Positions 16,985-24,164 are shown, counted from the first letter of the stretch. The stretch: 64,000 bases of DNA from Pedobacter zeae (GCF_014196715.1 NZ_JACIEF010000002.1:1453508-1517507); one strand, 5' to 3'. A program made the numbers and translations. The notes: generated by a model not told the origin, from the letters alone.

Positions 16985-17182
16985 CTATTTTTTAGTAGTA
17001 TCAGCTTTAACAGTGTCTTTAACGGTTGTATCTTTTACAGTTGTATCCTTAACTGTAGTATCTACAACTGTAGAATCAACTTTAGAAGAATCTGTTCCGC
17101 CATCTTTCTTTTCTGATTTACAAGCTACAACAGATAGCGATAAAGCTAGAGCTAAAAAGCCCATTTTGAATGCGTTTTTCAT
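16985..17182 (-). CDS. Small Thr/Asp-rich lipoprotein, copy 1
   Basis: 65 residues. A lipoprotein signal MKNAFKMGFLALALSLSVVAC is almost identical to the next three genes. A short charged stretch (KSEKKDGG) follows, then a low-complexity tail built on the unit D-T-T-V-K (VDTTVKDTTVKDTTVKDTVK) ending in DTTKK. The mature part should be an unfolded tether at the inner or outer membrane. This copy differs from the others: its C-terminus lacks TEKTEVKH, and its upstream region lacks a clear GGGTTACC element (only TGGTTATT near 17254). It is the array member farthest from the sigma gene. No known family was recognised. Confidence 0.75.
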   Translation of the reverse strand: MKNAFKMGFLALALSLSVVACKSEKKDGGTDSSKVDSTVVDTTVKDTTVKDTTVKDTVKADTTKK

Positions 17183-17267
17183 TGTTTTTAATTTGTTTGG
17201 TTCTTTTTTGAATTAATTAATGGCTAATTTATATAAAAAGCCTGAAAATAACCAGTCTTTCTATAAT

Positions 17268-17303
17268 AAAAAAGGTCAGGATATAAATATCACGACCTTT
17301 TTT
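17268..17303 (-). terminator. Terminator of lipoprotein copy 2
   Basis: The stem AAAAAAGGTC/GACCTTTTTT has a 16-nt loop. It lies 20 nt past the stop of copy 2, and its sequence differs from the other array terminators. Confidence 0.8.
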
Positions 17304-17323
17304 ATACTTTTTTGTTAAAATAA

Positions 17324-17545
17324 CTAGTGTTTAACTTCAGTTTTTTCTGTGGTAGCTTTAACTGTAGTGTCTTTCACAGTAGAATCTTTAACTGTAGTAT
17401 CAACTGAAGTGGTATCAGTTACAATTGTAGAAGAATCTGTAATTGTTGTGTCAGCACCATCAGCTTTTTTACCTGATCCGCCGCAAGCAGCAACTGTTAA
17501 AGATAAAGCGAGGGCTAAAAAGCCTAATTTGAATGCATTTTTCAT
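17324..17545 (-). CDS. Small Thr/Asp-rich lipoprotein, copy 2
   Basis: 73 residues from the ATG at 17545, chosen because it restores the MKNAFKLGFLALALSL signal shared with the other copies; an upstream ATG at 17608 would lie inside the promoter. The lipobox is VAAC, followed by GGSGKKADGAD. The tail has repeated T/S-V-K-D units and ends in TEKTEVKH as in copies 3 and 4. A GGGTTACC-N14-GTATTA element lies 54 nt upstream. A second, inverted GGGTTACC (plus strand 17562-17569) sits between promoter and start, so this gene alone is flanked by an inverted pair. Confidence 0.78.
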   Translation of the reverse strand: MKNAFKLGFLALALSLTVAACGGSGKKADGADTTITDSSTIVTDTTSVDTTVKDSTVKDTTVKATTEKTEVKH

Positions 17546-17578
17546 TTTGATATTTGTTTTAGGGTTACCGTTTAAAGT

Positions 17579-17606
17579 TAATACCAAATAATATAAAAGG
17601 TAACCC
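17579..17606 (-). promoter_or_regulatory. Shared promoter element of lipoprotein copy 2
   Basis: On the minus strand GGGTTACC (17606-17599), 14 nt, then GTATTA (17584-17579). Layout and spacing equal those of copies 3 and 4 and of the sigma-gene proximal promoter, so this is a candidate site for the divergent sigma factor. Confidence 0.65.
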
Positions 17607-17623
17607 ATGGTGAGGTTGAAATA

Positions 17624-17663
17624 AAAAAAAGCCTCCTGATTTTTATATCAGGAGGCTTTTTTT
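17624..17663 (-). terminator. Terminator of lipoprotein copy 3
   Basis: A long stem AAAAAAAGCCTCCTGAT with ATCAGGAGGCTTTTTTT and a 6-nt loop, 14 nt past the stop of copy 3. It is the strongest hairpin in the array. Confidence 0.88.
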
Positions 17664-17677
17664 ATAGTAAAGTTAGA

Positions 17678-17896
17678 CTAGTGTTTAACTTCAGTTTTTT
17701 CTGTAGTAGTTTTTACAGTAGTATCTTTTACTGTAGAATCTTTAACGATTGTGTCTTTTTTAGTAGTATCAGTAACAACAGTTGAAGAGTCAGTAGCTGT
17801 AGTATCAGCACCTTCTGCTTTTTTCTCTGAGTTACAAGCAACAACTGATAAAGATAAAGCTAAAGCTAAGAAGCCTAATTTGAATGCATTTTTCAT
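17678..17896 (-). CDS. Small Thr/Asp-rich lipoprotein, copy 3
   Basis: 72 residues, nearly identical to copy 4. The signal is MKNAFKLGFLALALSLSVVAC, then NSEKKAEGADTT, then a Thr/Ser/Asp/Val/Lys tail with the unit K-D-[ST]-x-V and the shared end TEKTEVKH. The two copies differ mainly in the tail (TKKDTIVKD against TAKDTTVKD), which points to recent duplication. Its own promoter element and terminator make it a separate transcription unit. Function unknown; the length and composition suggest a surface or periplasmic linker lipoprotein. Confidence 0.78.
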   Translation of the reverse strand: MKNAFKLGFLALALSLSVVACNSEKKAEGADTTATDSSTVVTDTTKKDTIVKDSTVKDTTVKTTTEKTEVKH

Positions 17897-17932
17897 TTTA
17901 AATATTTTTAAGTAATTAATTAATTTACCTCT

Positions 17933-17960
17933 TAATACCGGTTATTTAAAAAGGTAACCC
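17933..17960 (-). promoter_or_regulatory. Shared promoter element of lipoprotein copy 3
   Basis: On the minus strand GGGTTACC (17960-17953), 14 nt, then GTATTA (17938-17933), 57 nt before the ATG. The downstream half (GGTATTA) is identical to that of copy 2. Confidence 0.65.
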
Positions 17961-17988
17961 AAAAAAATAAAAAAAAATAAAAATATAT

Positions 17989-18026
17989 AAAAAAGGCTTC
18001 TGACGGATAATCAGAAGCCTTTTTTT
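17989..18026 (-). terminator. Terminator of lipoprotein copy 4
   Basis: The stem AAAAAAGGCTTCTGA/TCAGAAGCCTTTTTT has a 7-nt loop, 16 nt past the stop of copy 4. It ends just upstream of the copy 3 promoter. Confidence 0.85.
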
Positions 18027-18041
18027 ATGGGTAAAGTTAGA

Positions 18042-18260
18042 CTAGTGTTTAACTTCAGTTTTTTCTGTAGTAGTTTTTACAGTAGTATCTTTTACTGTAG
18101 AATCTTTAACTGTAGTATCTTTTGCAGTAGTATCGGTAACTACAGTAGAAGAATCAGTTAAAGTAGTATCGGCACCTTCTGCTTTTTTCTCTGAGTTACA
18201 AGCAACAACTGATAAAGATAAAGCTAAAGCTAAGAAGCCTAATTTGAATGCATTTTTCAT
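18042..18260 (-). CDS. Small Thr/Asp-rich lipoprotein, copy 4
   Basis: 72 residues and the member nearest to the sigma factor gene, transcribed divergently from it. It has the same lipoprotein signal (LSVVAC), the same NSEKKAEGADTT stretch and a tail of five T-V-K-D/T-T units ending in TEKTEVKH. Its GGGTTACC-N14-GCATTA element is 51 nt upstream, and a conventional TACCTTTG also lies inside the spacer (18309-18302, minus strand sense), so the housekeeping sigma factor may read the same region. No family recognised. Confidence 0.78.
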   Translation of the reverse strand: MKNAFKLGFLALALSLSVVACNSEKKAEGADTTLTDSSTVVTDTTAKDTTVKDSTVKDTTVKTTTEKTEVKH

Positions 18261-18291
18261 TTTGAATTTTTTTTAGTAATTAATTTCTTAT

Positions 18292-18319
18292 TAATGCCGC
18301 AAAGGTAGAAAGGTAACCC
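18292..18319 (-). promoter_or_regulatory. Shared promoter element of lipoprotein copy 4
   Basis: On the minus strand GGGTTACC (18319-18312), 14 nt, then GCATTA (18297-18292). The spacer contains TACCTTTG, a match to the housekeeping -7 consensus. Confidence 0.65.
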
Positions 18320-18361
18320 GATAATCAGAAAAAAAGTTAAAATATTTTTTATCCGGCTTTT

Positions 18362-18390
18362 GGGTTACCGACAGCCTTAAGTTTGTATTA
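18362..18390 (+). promoter_or_regulatory. Distal shared element upstream of the sigma factor gene
   Basis: GGGTTACC (18362-18369), 15 nt, then GTATTA (18385-18390). The gap is one nucleotide longer than in the other copies. It would give a leader of about 65-70 nt. Confidence 0.5.
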
Positions 18391-18430
18391 AGCAATTATA
18401 GTAGCTATAAATATTTTTTTGTCTAATATT

Positions 18431-18458
18431 GGGTTACTATTTACCGAAAAATGTATTA
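18431..18458 (+). promoter_or_regulatory. Proximal shared element of the sigma factor gene
   Basis: GGGTTACT (18431-18438), 14 nt, then GTATTA (18453-18458). The GTG start codon follows 4 nt later, so a transcript from here would be essentially leaderless. Its presence suggests autoregulation. Confidence 0.6.
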
Positions 18459-18462
18459 ACTA

Positions 18463-19029
18463 GTGAATAACAGTTTAAAGAGATCAGTTCCAACAGATAG
18501 AGAGGTTATTTTAGGTATTCTAAATAACTCCAAAGATGCACTTAACAAGTTATACAAGGCTTATTATGCAATGGTTTTGCAGTTTATCCTGAACAATAAT
18601 GGCGATGAAGATGATGCAAAAGATGTTTATCAGGAAGCCATTATTATTTTATATAACAAAATTAAGGAAGGCAATTTTGAGCTGAGCAGCAAGCTTAAAA
18701 CCTACATTTATTCGGTTTGCCGTAGGATCTGGTTGAAAAAACTCAACCTGAACAGCAAAAAGACAGGTAATATTACTGATTACGAAGATGTATTGGTTGT
18801 AGAAGAGGATGTTGTGGAACATGAGGAAAAAGACGCCGCTTTTGTAAAAATGCAATCGGCACTGGATCACCTCGGCGAACCCTGTAAAACCATTATTCAG
18901 GATTTTTATATCCATGATTTATCCATGCAGGATATCTGTGAAAAGTTTGGTTATACGAATACGGATAATGCAAAAACACAGAAATATAAATGCCTGCAAA
19001 GGTTAAAGAAAATATTTTTTCAACCATAA
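18463..19029 (+). CDS. ECF-type RNA polymerase sigma factor
   Basis: 188 residues starting at GTG; no other start preserves region 2. Region 2 covers about residues 20-90 (ALNKLYKAYYAMVLQF, then DEDDAKDVYQEAIIILYNKI and the DNA-melting TYIYSVCRRIWLKKL). Region 4 is about 125-185 (CKTIIQDFYIHDLSMQDICEKF... QKYKCLQRLKKIF), with a helix-turn-helix. Regions 1.2 and 3 are absent, as in group 4 sigma factors. The next gene starts 8 nt after its stop and encodes a probable membrane anti-sigma/protease. Two copies of the shared GGGTTACY element lie upstream, and three of the divergent lipoproteins have it too, which suggests that this factor controls itself and them (inference). Confidence 0.88.
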   Translation: MNNSLKRSVPTDREVILGILNNSKDALNKLYKAYYAMVLQFILNNNGDEDDAKDVYQEAIIILYNKIKEGNFELSSKLKTYIYSVCRRIWLKKLNLNSKKTGNITDYEDVLVVEEDVVEHEEKDAAFVKMQSALDHLGEPCKTIIQDFYIHDLSMQDICEKFGYTNTDNAKTQKYKCLQRLKKIFFQP

Positions 19030-19037
19030 TAATTGAA

Positions 19038-20141
19038 ATGAGAAACGATTTGGAGTTAGATGCAATTATTGAGGATTATCTTTTAGGTAAACTTAATGCA
19101 CAGGAAACAGAAGCTTTTGAGGAGTTACGCCGTAATGACGCCACGGTAGACCATAAGGTAGTTTCGCATAAATTCTTTTTAGAATCTATGGGAGCATTTG
19201 CTGCGCAGTTACATTTGAAGGAACAATTAAACCAGATCCATGCTGAAATTGATGTAGACAGCCTGGCTAATGAACTTAGGCCGCATCCTTCAAGGGTGGT
19301 ACAACTATGGCGCAAACACCGGTCTGCGATAGCCATTGCTGCATCATTTATTTTACTTTCTCTTGTATCTATCTACTCCATTCAGCATAATACCAAGCAG
19401 GACATCCGGTATAATCAGATGAGCAGGGAACTGTCAAAGGTTAAAACTTCTACAAAAGATTTAATCAGAACTATTCAATCTACAACACCGGGTGATGCGC
19501 AGAATAAAAATGCAAATCCCGGAAACTTTGGTGGTACTGGTTTTGCCATCTCGGCAAATGGTTACATCCTGACCAATTTCCATGTAATTAAAGGCGCAGA
19601 TTCTTTATTCGTTCAGAACAGCAAAGGCGAATCATTTAAAGTTAAAGCAACTTATACCGATCCGCAAAATGACATAGCCATTTTAAAAATAAGTGATAAA
19701 GGCTTTAGCAGCCTTTCTGCTATTCCTTATACCATTAAAAAGAACACCAGCAGTATTGGCGAGGTAGTGTATACATTAGGCTACCCTAAAGATGATGCAG
19801 TATTGGGTGAAGGATATGTAAGTTCTAAAAATGGCTTTATAGGCGATACGACCCAGTACCAGGTATCTATTCCGGTAAATCCGGGAAACAGCGGCGGACC
19901 ATTGCTTGATAATAATGGAAATTTAGTCGGAATTATCAGTGGTAAACCCGATCAGACAGAAGGAGCAGCTTTTGCAATTAAATCAAAATATATCTTAGAA
20001 GCAATGAGGGCTATTCCACAGGATTCTCTGGGAAAAAATAAGCTTTCAGCTAATAAGAAAAGTGCTTTATCAGGCCTGAAACGTACCAAACAGATCGAAA
20101 AGTTACAGGACTATGTGTTCATGATCAAAGCTTACAATTAA
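19038..20141 (+). CDS. Membrane protein joining an anti-sigma-like N-terminus to a trypsin-like (HtrA-type) protease
   Basis: 367 residues from the ATG at 19038. The upstream start at 18990 overlaps the sigma gene and is unlikely. Residues 1-50 (LDAIIEDYLLGKLNAQETEAFEELRRND) resemble the N-terminus of membrane anti-sigma factors that lack a zinc finger. A single membrane helix at about 97-115 follows the basic WRKHR, so the topology is N-in, C-out. The rest is a periplasmic S1C protease domain with His182 (TNFHV), Asp212 (QNDIAIL) and Ser285 (NPGNSGGPLL). There is no PDZ domain. Co-transcription with the sigma factor suggests a one-protein sensor or anti-sigma that responds to envelope proteolysis; this is inferred. 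A terminator follows. Confidence 0.82.
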   Translation: MRNDLELDAIIEDYLLGKLNAQETEAFEELRRNDATVDHKVVSHKFFLESMGAFAAQLHLKEQLNQIHAEIDVDSLANELRPHPSRVVQLWRKHRSAIAIAASFILLSLVSIYSIQHNTKQDIRYNQMSRELSKVKTSTKDLIRTIQSTTPGDAQNKNANPGNFGGTGFAISANGYILTNFHVIKGADSLFVQNSKGESFKVKATYTDPQNDIAILKISDKGFSSLSAIPYTIKKNTSSIGEVVYTLGYPKDDAVLGEGYVSSKNGFIGDTTQYQVSIPVNPGNSGGPLLDNNGNLVGIISGKPDQTEGAAFAIKSKYILEAMRAIPQDSLGKNKLSANKKSALSGLKRTKQIEKLQDYVFMIKAYN

Positions 20142-20165
20142 AAACCCAAACAAATTAATATTCTT

Positions 20166-20199
20166 AAACCCTGCAGATCGAAAATCTTCAGGGTTTTTT
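20166..20199 (+). terminator. Terminator of the sigma/protease operon
   Basis: The stem AAACCCTG/CAGGGTTT contains a second inner AGAT/ATCT pairing and is followed by a T run. It lies 25 nt after the protease stop codon and defines a two-gene operon. Confidence 0.85.
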
Positions 20200-20262
20200 A
20201 TTTAAATTGTAATTTAGGCGTCTTAAAATATATTATATCTATGTATTTACTATAGTATTGTT

Positions 20263-20270
20263 TAGATTTG
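20263..20270 (+). promoter_or_regulatory. -7 element of the peroxiredoxin gene
   Basis: TAGATTTG matches TAnnTTTG, 28 nt before the ATG. No clear -33 TTG is present. Confidence 0.45.
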
Positions 20271-20298
20271 CTTTAATCAACTTAAAATTAACAATATT

Positions 20299-20934
20299 AT
20301 GAGCATAAGACTAGGCGATACCGCACCGAATTTCCAGGCCAATACCTCCATTGGAGAAATCGATTTTTATGAATATTTAGGCGATAGCTGGGGAGTACTG
20401 TTTTCTCACCCTGCAGATTATACCCCGGTTTGCACCACCGAATTGGGGAAAACAGCTGCGCTAAAAGGTGAGTTTGAAAAAAGGAACGTTAAAGTTTTGG
20501 CACTTAGTGTCGATTCTGCCGAATCGCACAAAGGCTGGATCAACGATATCAATGAAACGCAAAATACTTCGGTCGAATTTCCGATTATTGCTGATCCCGA
20601 TAAAACAGTGGCCAACCTTTATGATATGATCCACCCAAATGCTTCAGAAACACTGACGGTTCGGTCATTGTTCATCATTAGTCCCGATAAAAAGGTGAAG
20701 TTGATTATTACTTATCCAGCTTCTACAGGCAGGAACTTTAATGAAGTATTGCGTGTTATCGACTCCTTACAGCTTACGGCAAATTATAGTGTAGCTACAC
20801 CTGCCGATTGGAAGGATGGAGAAGATGTAATTGTGGTAAACAGCATTAAAACGGAAGATATTCCTGCTAAATTTCCAAAAGGACACCGGGTAATTAAGCC
20901 ATATTTACGTACAACACCCCAACCGAATAAATAA
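20299..20934 (+). CDS. 1-Cys peroxiredoxin (Prx6 type)
   Basis: 211 residues, the length of the Prx6 subfamily. The active site is HPADYTPVCTTELG with peroxidatic Cys45. There is no second conserved cysteine at the resolving position. The downstream TVRSLFIISPDKKV and the long C-terminal arm (ATPADWKDGEDVIVVNS) are Prx6 hallmarks. It reduces hydrogen peroxide and organic peroxides in the cytoplasm with an external thiol. The gene is monocistronic, immediately after the sigma/protease operon, but its promoter is of the housekeeping type. Confidence 0.94.
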   Translation: MSIRLGDTAPNFQANTSIGEIDFYEYLGDSWGVLFSHPADYTPVCTTELGKTAALKGEFEKRNVKVLALSVDSAESHKGWINDINETQNTSVEFPIIADPDKTVANLYDMIHPNASETLTVRSLFIISPDKKVKLIITYPASTGRNFNEVLRVIDSLQLTANYSVATPADWKDGEDVIVVNSIKTEDIPAKFPKGHRVIKPYLRTTPQPNK

Positions 20935-20989
20935 TTTTAACAATATGCTTTTTAAAACGCAACATTCTTGTTGAACGATCAAAAAGAGG

Positions 20990-21019
20990 TTGTGTTTTAT
21001 GTGTAAATTGTTATATTTG
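20990..21019 (+). promoter_or_regulatory. Promoter of the cold-shock gene
   Basis: TTG (20990-20992), 19 nt, then TATATTTG (21012-21019) is a full match to the Bacteroidota consensus. It predicts a 5' leader of about 120 nt, long for this genome and typical of thermally regulated csp mRNAs. Confidence 0.7.
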
Positions 21020-21146
21020 ATAGTTTTGTTTCAATATTAACGCACTAACTGATTGTTTATACCATTTTTAATAATCAATTGGTTGAATTAAATGCTGATC
21101 AAGGCGTAAAAGGTTTATTTATTTTAATCAATGTTTTATTTTTTTT

Positions 21147-21344
21147 ATGGCAACCGGAAAAGTTAAGTGGTTTAATACTCAAAAAGGCTTTGGATTTATT
21201 GTACAAGAAGACAATAAGGATTTATTTGTACATTTTAAAGATGTTTTAGGTGGAATTGAAAGCCTGAAAGAAAACGATACTGTAGAATTTGAAGTAGCTG
21301 AAGGCAGAAAAGGTTTACAGGCTGTAAACGTTAAGAAAGTTTAA
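21147..21344 (+). CDS. Cold-shock protein (CspA family)
   Basis: 65 residues, a single canonical cold-shock domain. RNP1 is KGFGFIV (from Lys13) and RNP2 is LFVHF (about 26-30), both intact, with GKVKWFN at the start. It binds single-stranded RNA and DNA and melts structure in mRNA. A long leader and a terminator 30 nt downstream mark it as a single-gene unit. It contrasts with the degenerate domain protein at 7623. Confidence 0.95.
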   Translation: MATGKVKWFNTQKGFGFIVQEDNKDLFVHFKDVLGGIESLKENDTVEFEVAEGRKGLQAVNVKKV

Positions 21345-21374
21345 GCAATACGATAATCATTATTTCTTCATCCC

Positions 21375-21408
21375 TACAAAAAGCCTTTCGAGAGAAGGGC
21401 TTTTTGTA
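21375..21408 (+). terminator. Terminator of the cold-shock gene
   Basis: The outer stem TACAAAAAGCC/GGCTTTTTGTA has a partly paired inner loop and contains the T run. Confidence 0.8.
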
Positions 21409-21595
21409 TAATAAGGGGCATGGTATTTTACCCGATCTTAGCCTGATGCCGATTTTTCATGGGTAGAAGCGGGGCTTTGCAATCCCAAAAGCTTCTGAAC
21501 CCGCTTTCCCAAAAATGGGTTGGTTTTTGGGTTTAGGTTTTTTAGAAAGTTTCTCCACTGCGTTCAGCATGGACGGTATTCATTTGGAGTGACAA
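21409..21595. repeat. REP-like intergenic sequence
   Basis: Contains 'ctgcgttcagcatggacgg' and 'catttggagtgacaact', variants of the dispersed repeat seen at 28571, 31570 and 44618, plus a G/T-rich stretch (gggttggtttttgggttt). No coding frame. Confidence 0.4.
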
Positions 21596-22783
21596 CTAGT
21601 AATACTGTATAATGGAAGCCTTTAAAATTACATTTTCTCCGCTTGCAATCCTGGTGAAAATTAAAAACTGTTCCTGGTCAGCTTTGATTTTATATTTTTT
21701 TACTAAATCTTCGGGCTTTGCGGGGTAATTGCGGACAATTACATTGCCTCTTAAATTTTGCTCCTTTTTCAGTTCGCCCGTACTTAATATGGCCTCAATT
21801 TTAAATATTCGCCCGGGAAAATCTGTTTTTATAAAATCAGCAGTAAATAGCTGGGTTTGAGTGTGTAATTTGATAAGTTCATATGTTAAGCCAATTAAAT
21901 TAAAAGCGCCTGATTTTAATAAGGCCGCATCAGGCTCATATAAATACCCACCTACGTGCAGGCTTTCGGCAAACTGTATGGTTCCATTCGCCTCCGACCT
22001 GTAAAAAGAAAAATCTTTTTCAACCTCATTATTAAGTGTAACCGCGGTTATTTTAGTGTCTTTATCGAATCCTTTATCAATTATCCATAAAAGTTCCTTA
22101 CACTCATTCTTTACGCTTATGATCTGTATTTCGCTCACCTGGTTCAATTCGGCCAGCCCTGCTGAAATATCCAGTAAAGGAGCTGTTTTGATAATAACCC
22201 TTGACGATTTTTTTAATAAGGCCTCTAAGTTAGTCACTACATCAGGTGTACAGTCTCTCAGCATAAAAACCTTGCCTTTTTCTGCCCTGCGGGCCGGATC
22301 TACATAAATGGTATCAAAAAGGGAACTGTTATTCTGAATGTAAGCAATTCCGTCTCCCACCTTAAATTCGATATTTTTTGCTCCCAATACCTGTGCATTG
22401 TTTTTTGCTATTGCTGATAGTTCGGGATTGATTTCGCAATGGATAACTTTTTTTACCTTTTGGGCAAAGTAATAGGTATCTATACCAAAACCTCCGGTAA
22501 TGTCGATCAAAGTATTCCCTTTGGCCAGTTTTGATTTATATCGGGCAGTAACTTCTGAAGAAGTTTGTTCGATGGATAAAACTGGAGGATAATAGATGTT
22601 TTTTGTGCGGAACCAGGTGGGTAATTTCTTTTCCGATTTCTTTTTTGCACCGATCTGTGTGGCTAATTCGGCAGGTGTAATGCCTTCGAAAGGACTTTTA
22701 GCTAAAGCAATTTGATTAATATCAGTATTTAAGTTAGCATTGATGTAATCTTGTACGGCTTTGGCTAAAAGTTTATCGTTCAT
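21596..22783 (-). CDS. Class I SAM-dependent methyltransferase with THUMP-like domain
   Basis: 395 residues from MNDKLLAKAVQDY at 22783. An upstream ATG at 22849 adds only repeat-encoded residues. The middle holds the methyltransferase fold: motif I LIDITGGFGIDTYYFA, the acidic end of strand 2 in HCEINPEL, and motif IV YVDPARR. The C-terminal third matches the THUMP-like domain found in a Bacteroidota-rich family of putative RNA methyltransferases. The target is unknown; rRNA or tRNA is likely from the THUMP-like part. Confidence 0.85.
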   Translation of the reverse strand: MNDKLLAKAVQDYINANLNTDINQIALAKSPFEGITPAELATQIGAKKKSEKKLPTWFRTKNIYYPPVLSIEQTSSEVTARYKSKLAKGNTLIDITGGFGIDTYYFAQKVKKVIHCEINPELSAIAKNNAQVLGAKNIEFKVGDGIAYIQNNSSLFDTIYVDPARRAEKGKVFMLRDCTPDVVTNLEALLKKSSRVIIKTAPLLDISAGLAELNQVSEIQIISVKNECKELLWIIDKGFDKDTKITAVTLNNEVEKDFSFYRSEANGTIQFAESLHVGGYLYEPDAALLKSGAFNLIGLTYELIKLHTQTQLFTADFIKTDFPGRIFKIEAILSTGELKKEQNLRGNVIVRNYPAKPEDLVKKYKIKADQEQFLIFTRIASGENVILKASIIQYY

Positions 22784-22795
22784 TTTTAGTATCAA

Positions 22796-22890
22796 GATGT
22801 GAGTGTTAAGTATCGAGTATTTAGTATCAAGCATTATATTCAGTATCAAGCATTAATTGCCTGTTAATTGTCTTGTACTCGATACTTAAT
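22796..22890. repeat. Degenerate tandem words (gtatcaag/gtatcgag)
   Basis: Short imperfect repeats of AGTATCAAG, AAGTATCGAG and CTCGATACTT, in part inverted. They lie just upstream of the methyltransferase start and downstream of aspartokinase. They resemble the low-complexity intergenic arrays at 28360 and 43390. Confidence 0.5.
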
Positions 22891-22900
22891 ACCGGAATTG

Positions 22901-24163
22901 CTACTTATTCTTCATCACCATCTGGCAGGTATGGCGGCTCTTTACTTCAAGTAAAATATCTTTGTCAGTGGTTACCCGGTCAATGGTTTGCTGGTTATAA
23001 TAACGGATGGTTACCAATTCCAATCCTTTGTTATATTTTACCGTAAACTCTTCAGAGAGGTCTTTAATCAATTTTTCGATCTGAACAGGATGGTCATCAA
23101 TACTTACCGAAAAGCTGATGGCAGAGTTAAGCATGGTATTGATTTTGATTTTATGCCTATGAAAAAGCTCAAAAATATTACTCAGATTCTCTTCAATAAT
23201 AAAGGAATAATCTTTAGGAAAGATCGAAATCAATGCTTGGTTTACCTTGAAAATAAAAGAAGGAATGGGCAAAGGGTTATTCTCTTTGGTAATGGCAGTT
23301 CCTTCACCCTCTGGCTGTATGAATGACCGTACAAAAAGCGGAATACCTTTGTTTTGAAGTGGTTTTATGGTTTTGGGATGAATTACCGTTGCGCCATAAT
23401 AAGTAAGCTCGATGGCATCATGGTAGGAAAGCTGAGCAATTTTTTCTGTTTCGTCAAACCATTTTGGATCTGCATTTAATACGCCTGGAACGTCTTTCCA
23501 AATGGTTAAAGCTGCTGCATCCAGGCAAGAAGCAAATATAGCTGCTGAATAATCAGAACCTTCGCGCCCCAGGGTTGTCGTGTAATTTTCGCTTGTTCCG
23601 CCAATAAACCCTTGTGTTACAATGATATTATCAGTTAGCAAGGGTACCAAATCTTTCTGTATAATCTGGTTGGTCTTGGTCCAGTCTACTTTACCCTCCC
23701 GGTAAGTATTATCGGTTTGGATATAATTGCGTGCATCAATCCAAAGTGCTTTATTTTCGGTTTCATTTAACCAGGCGGCCACAATTTTAGTAGAAACCAC
23801 TTCACCAATGGATACGATCTGATCATAAATGTAATCAGGGTCGTTGTCGGGTTCATCCTCAATCAGCCAATCGATTTCGACAAAGGTATTGGCCACCTCG
23901 TCATAAACCGGGTGGTGTTTGCCCTGAAAAAGTTCATCTATAATGCTGAAATGAAAATGTTTAATTTCTTCAAAAATTGCATGTGCTTCGTCGTTTTGAG
24001 TGATAAATGCCTGAGTAAGATCTTCCAATCTGTTGGTGATTTTGCCCATGGCAGAAACGACGATCAATAGGTTTCCCTTTTTGTAATCGCGTACAATATT
24101 GGCCAGATTTTTTACTCCTGCCGCATCTTTTACTGAGGCACCTCCAAACTTAAAAATATCCAT
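22901..24163 (-). CDS. lysC: Aspartate kinase
   Basis: 420 residues, monofunctional. The kinase domain begins KFGGASVKDA and holds the VVSAMGK nucleotide loop, TTLGREGSDYSAA and WKDVPGVLNADP. Tandem ACT regulatory domains fill about residues 300-420 (ISIFPKDYSFIIEENLSNIFELF and the last 80 residues). It phosphorylates aspartate as the first step to lysine, threonine and methionine. It is the last gene of a tight yggS-GNAT-lysC unit: only 1 nt separates it from the GNAT gene. Confidence 0.93.
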   Translation of the reverse strand: MDIFKFGGASVKDAAGVKNLANIVRDYKKGNLLIVVSAMGKITNRLEDLTQAFITQNDEAHAIFEEIKHFHFSIIDELFQGKHHPVYDEVANTFVEIDWLIEDEPDNDPDYIYDQIVSIGEVVSTKIVAAWLNETENKALWIDARNYIQTDNTYREGKVDWTKTNQIIQKDLVPLLTDNIIVTQGFIGGTSENYTTTLGREGSDYSAAIFASCLDAAALTIWKDVPGVLNADPKWFDETEKIAQLSYHDAIELTYYGATVIHPKTIKPLQNKGIPLFVRSFIQPEGEGTAITKENNPLPIPSFIFKVNQALISIFPKDYSFIIEENLSNIFELFHRHKIKINTMLNSAISFSVSIDDHPVQIEKLIKDLSEEFTVKYNKGLELVTIRYYNQQTIDRVTTDKDILLEVKSRHTCQMVMKNK

Positions 24164-24164
24164 A

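Noticed and set aside
17013..17591. Plus-strand frames rich in Val/Ser opposite the lipoproteins
   Set aside because: Reverse complements of the D-T-T-V-K repeats; no signal, promoter or terminator fits them.
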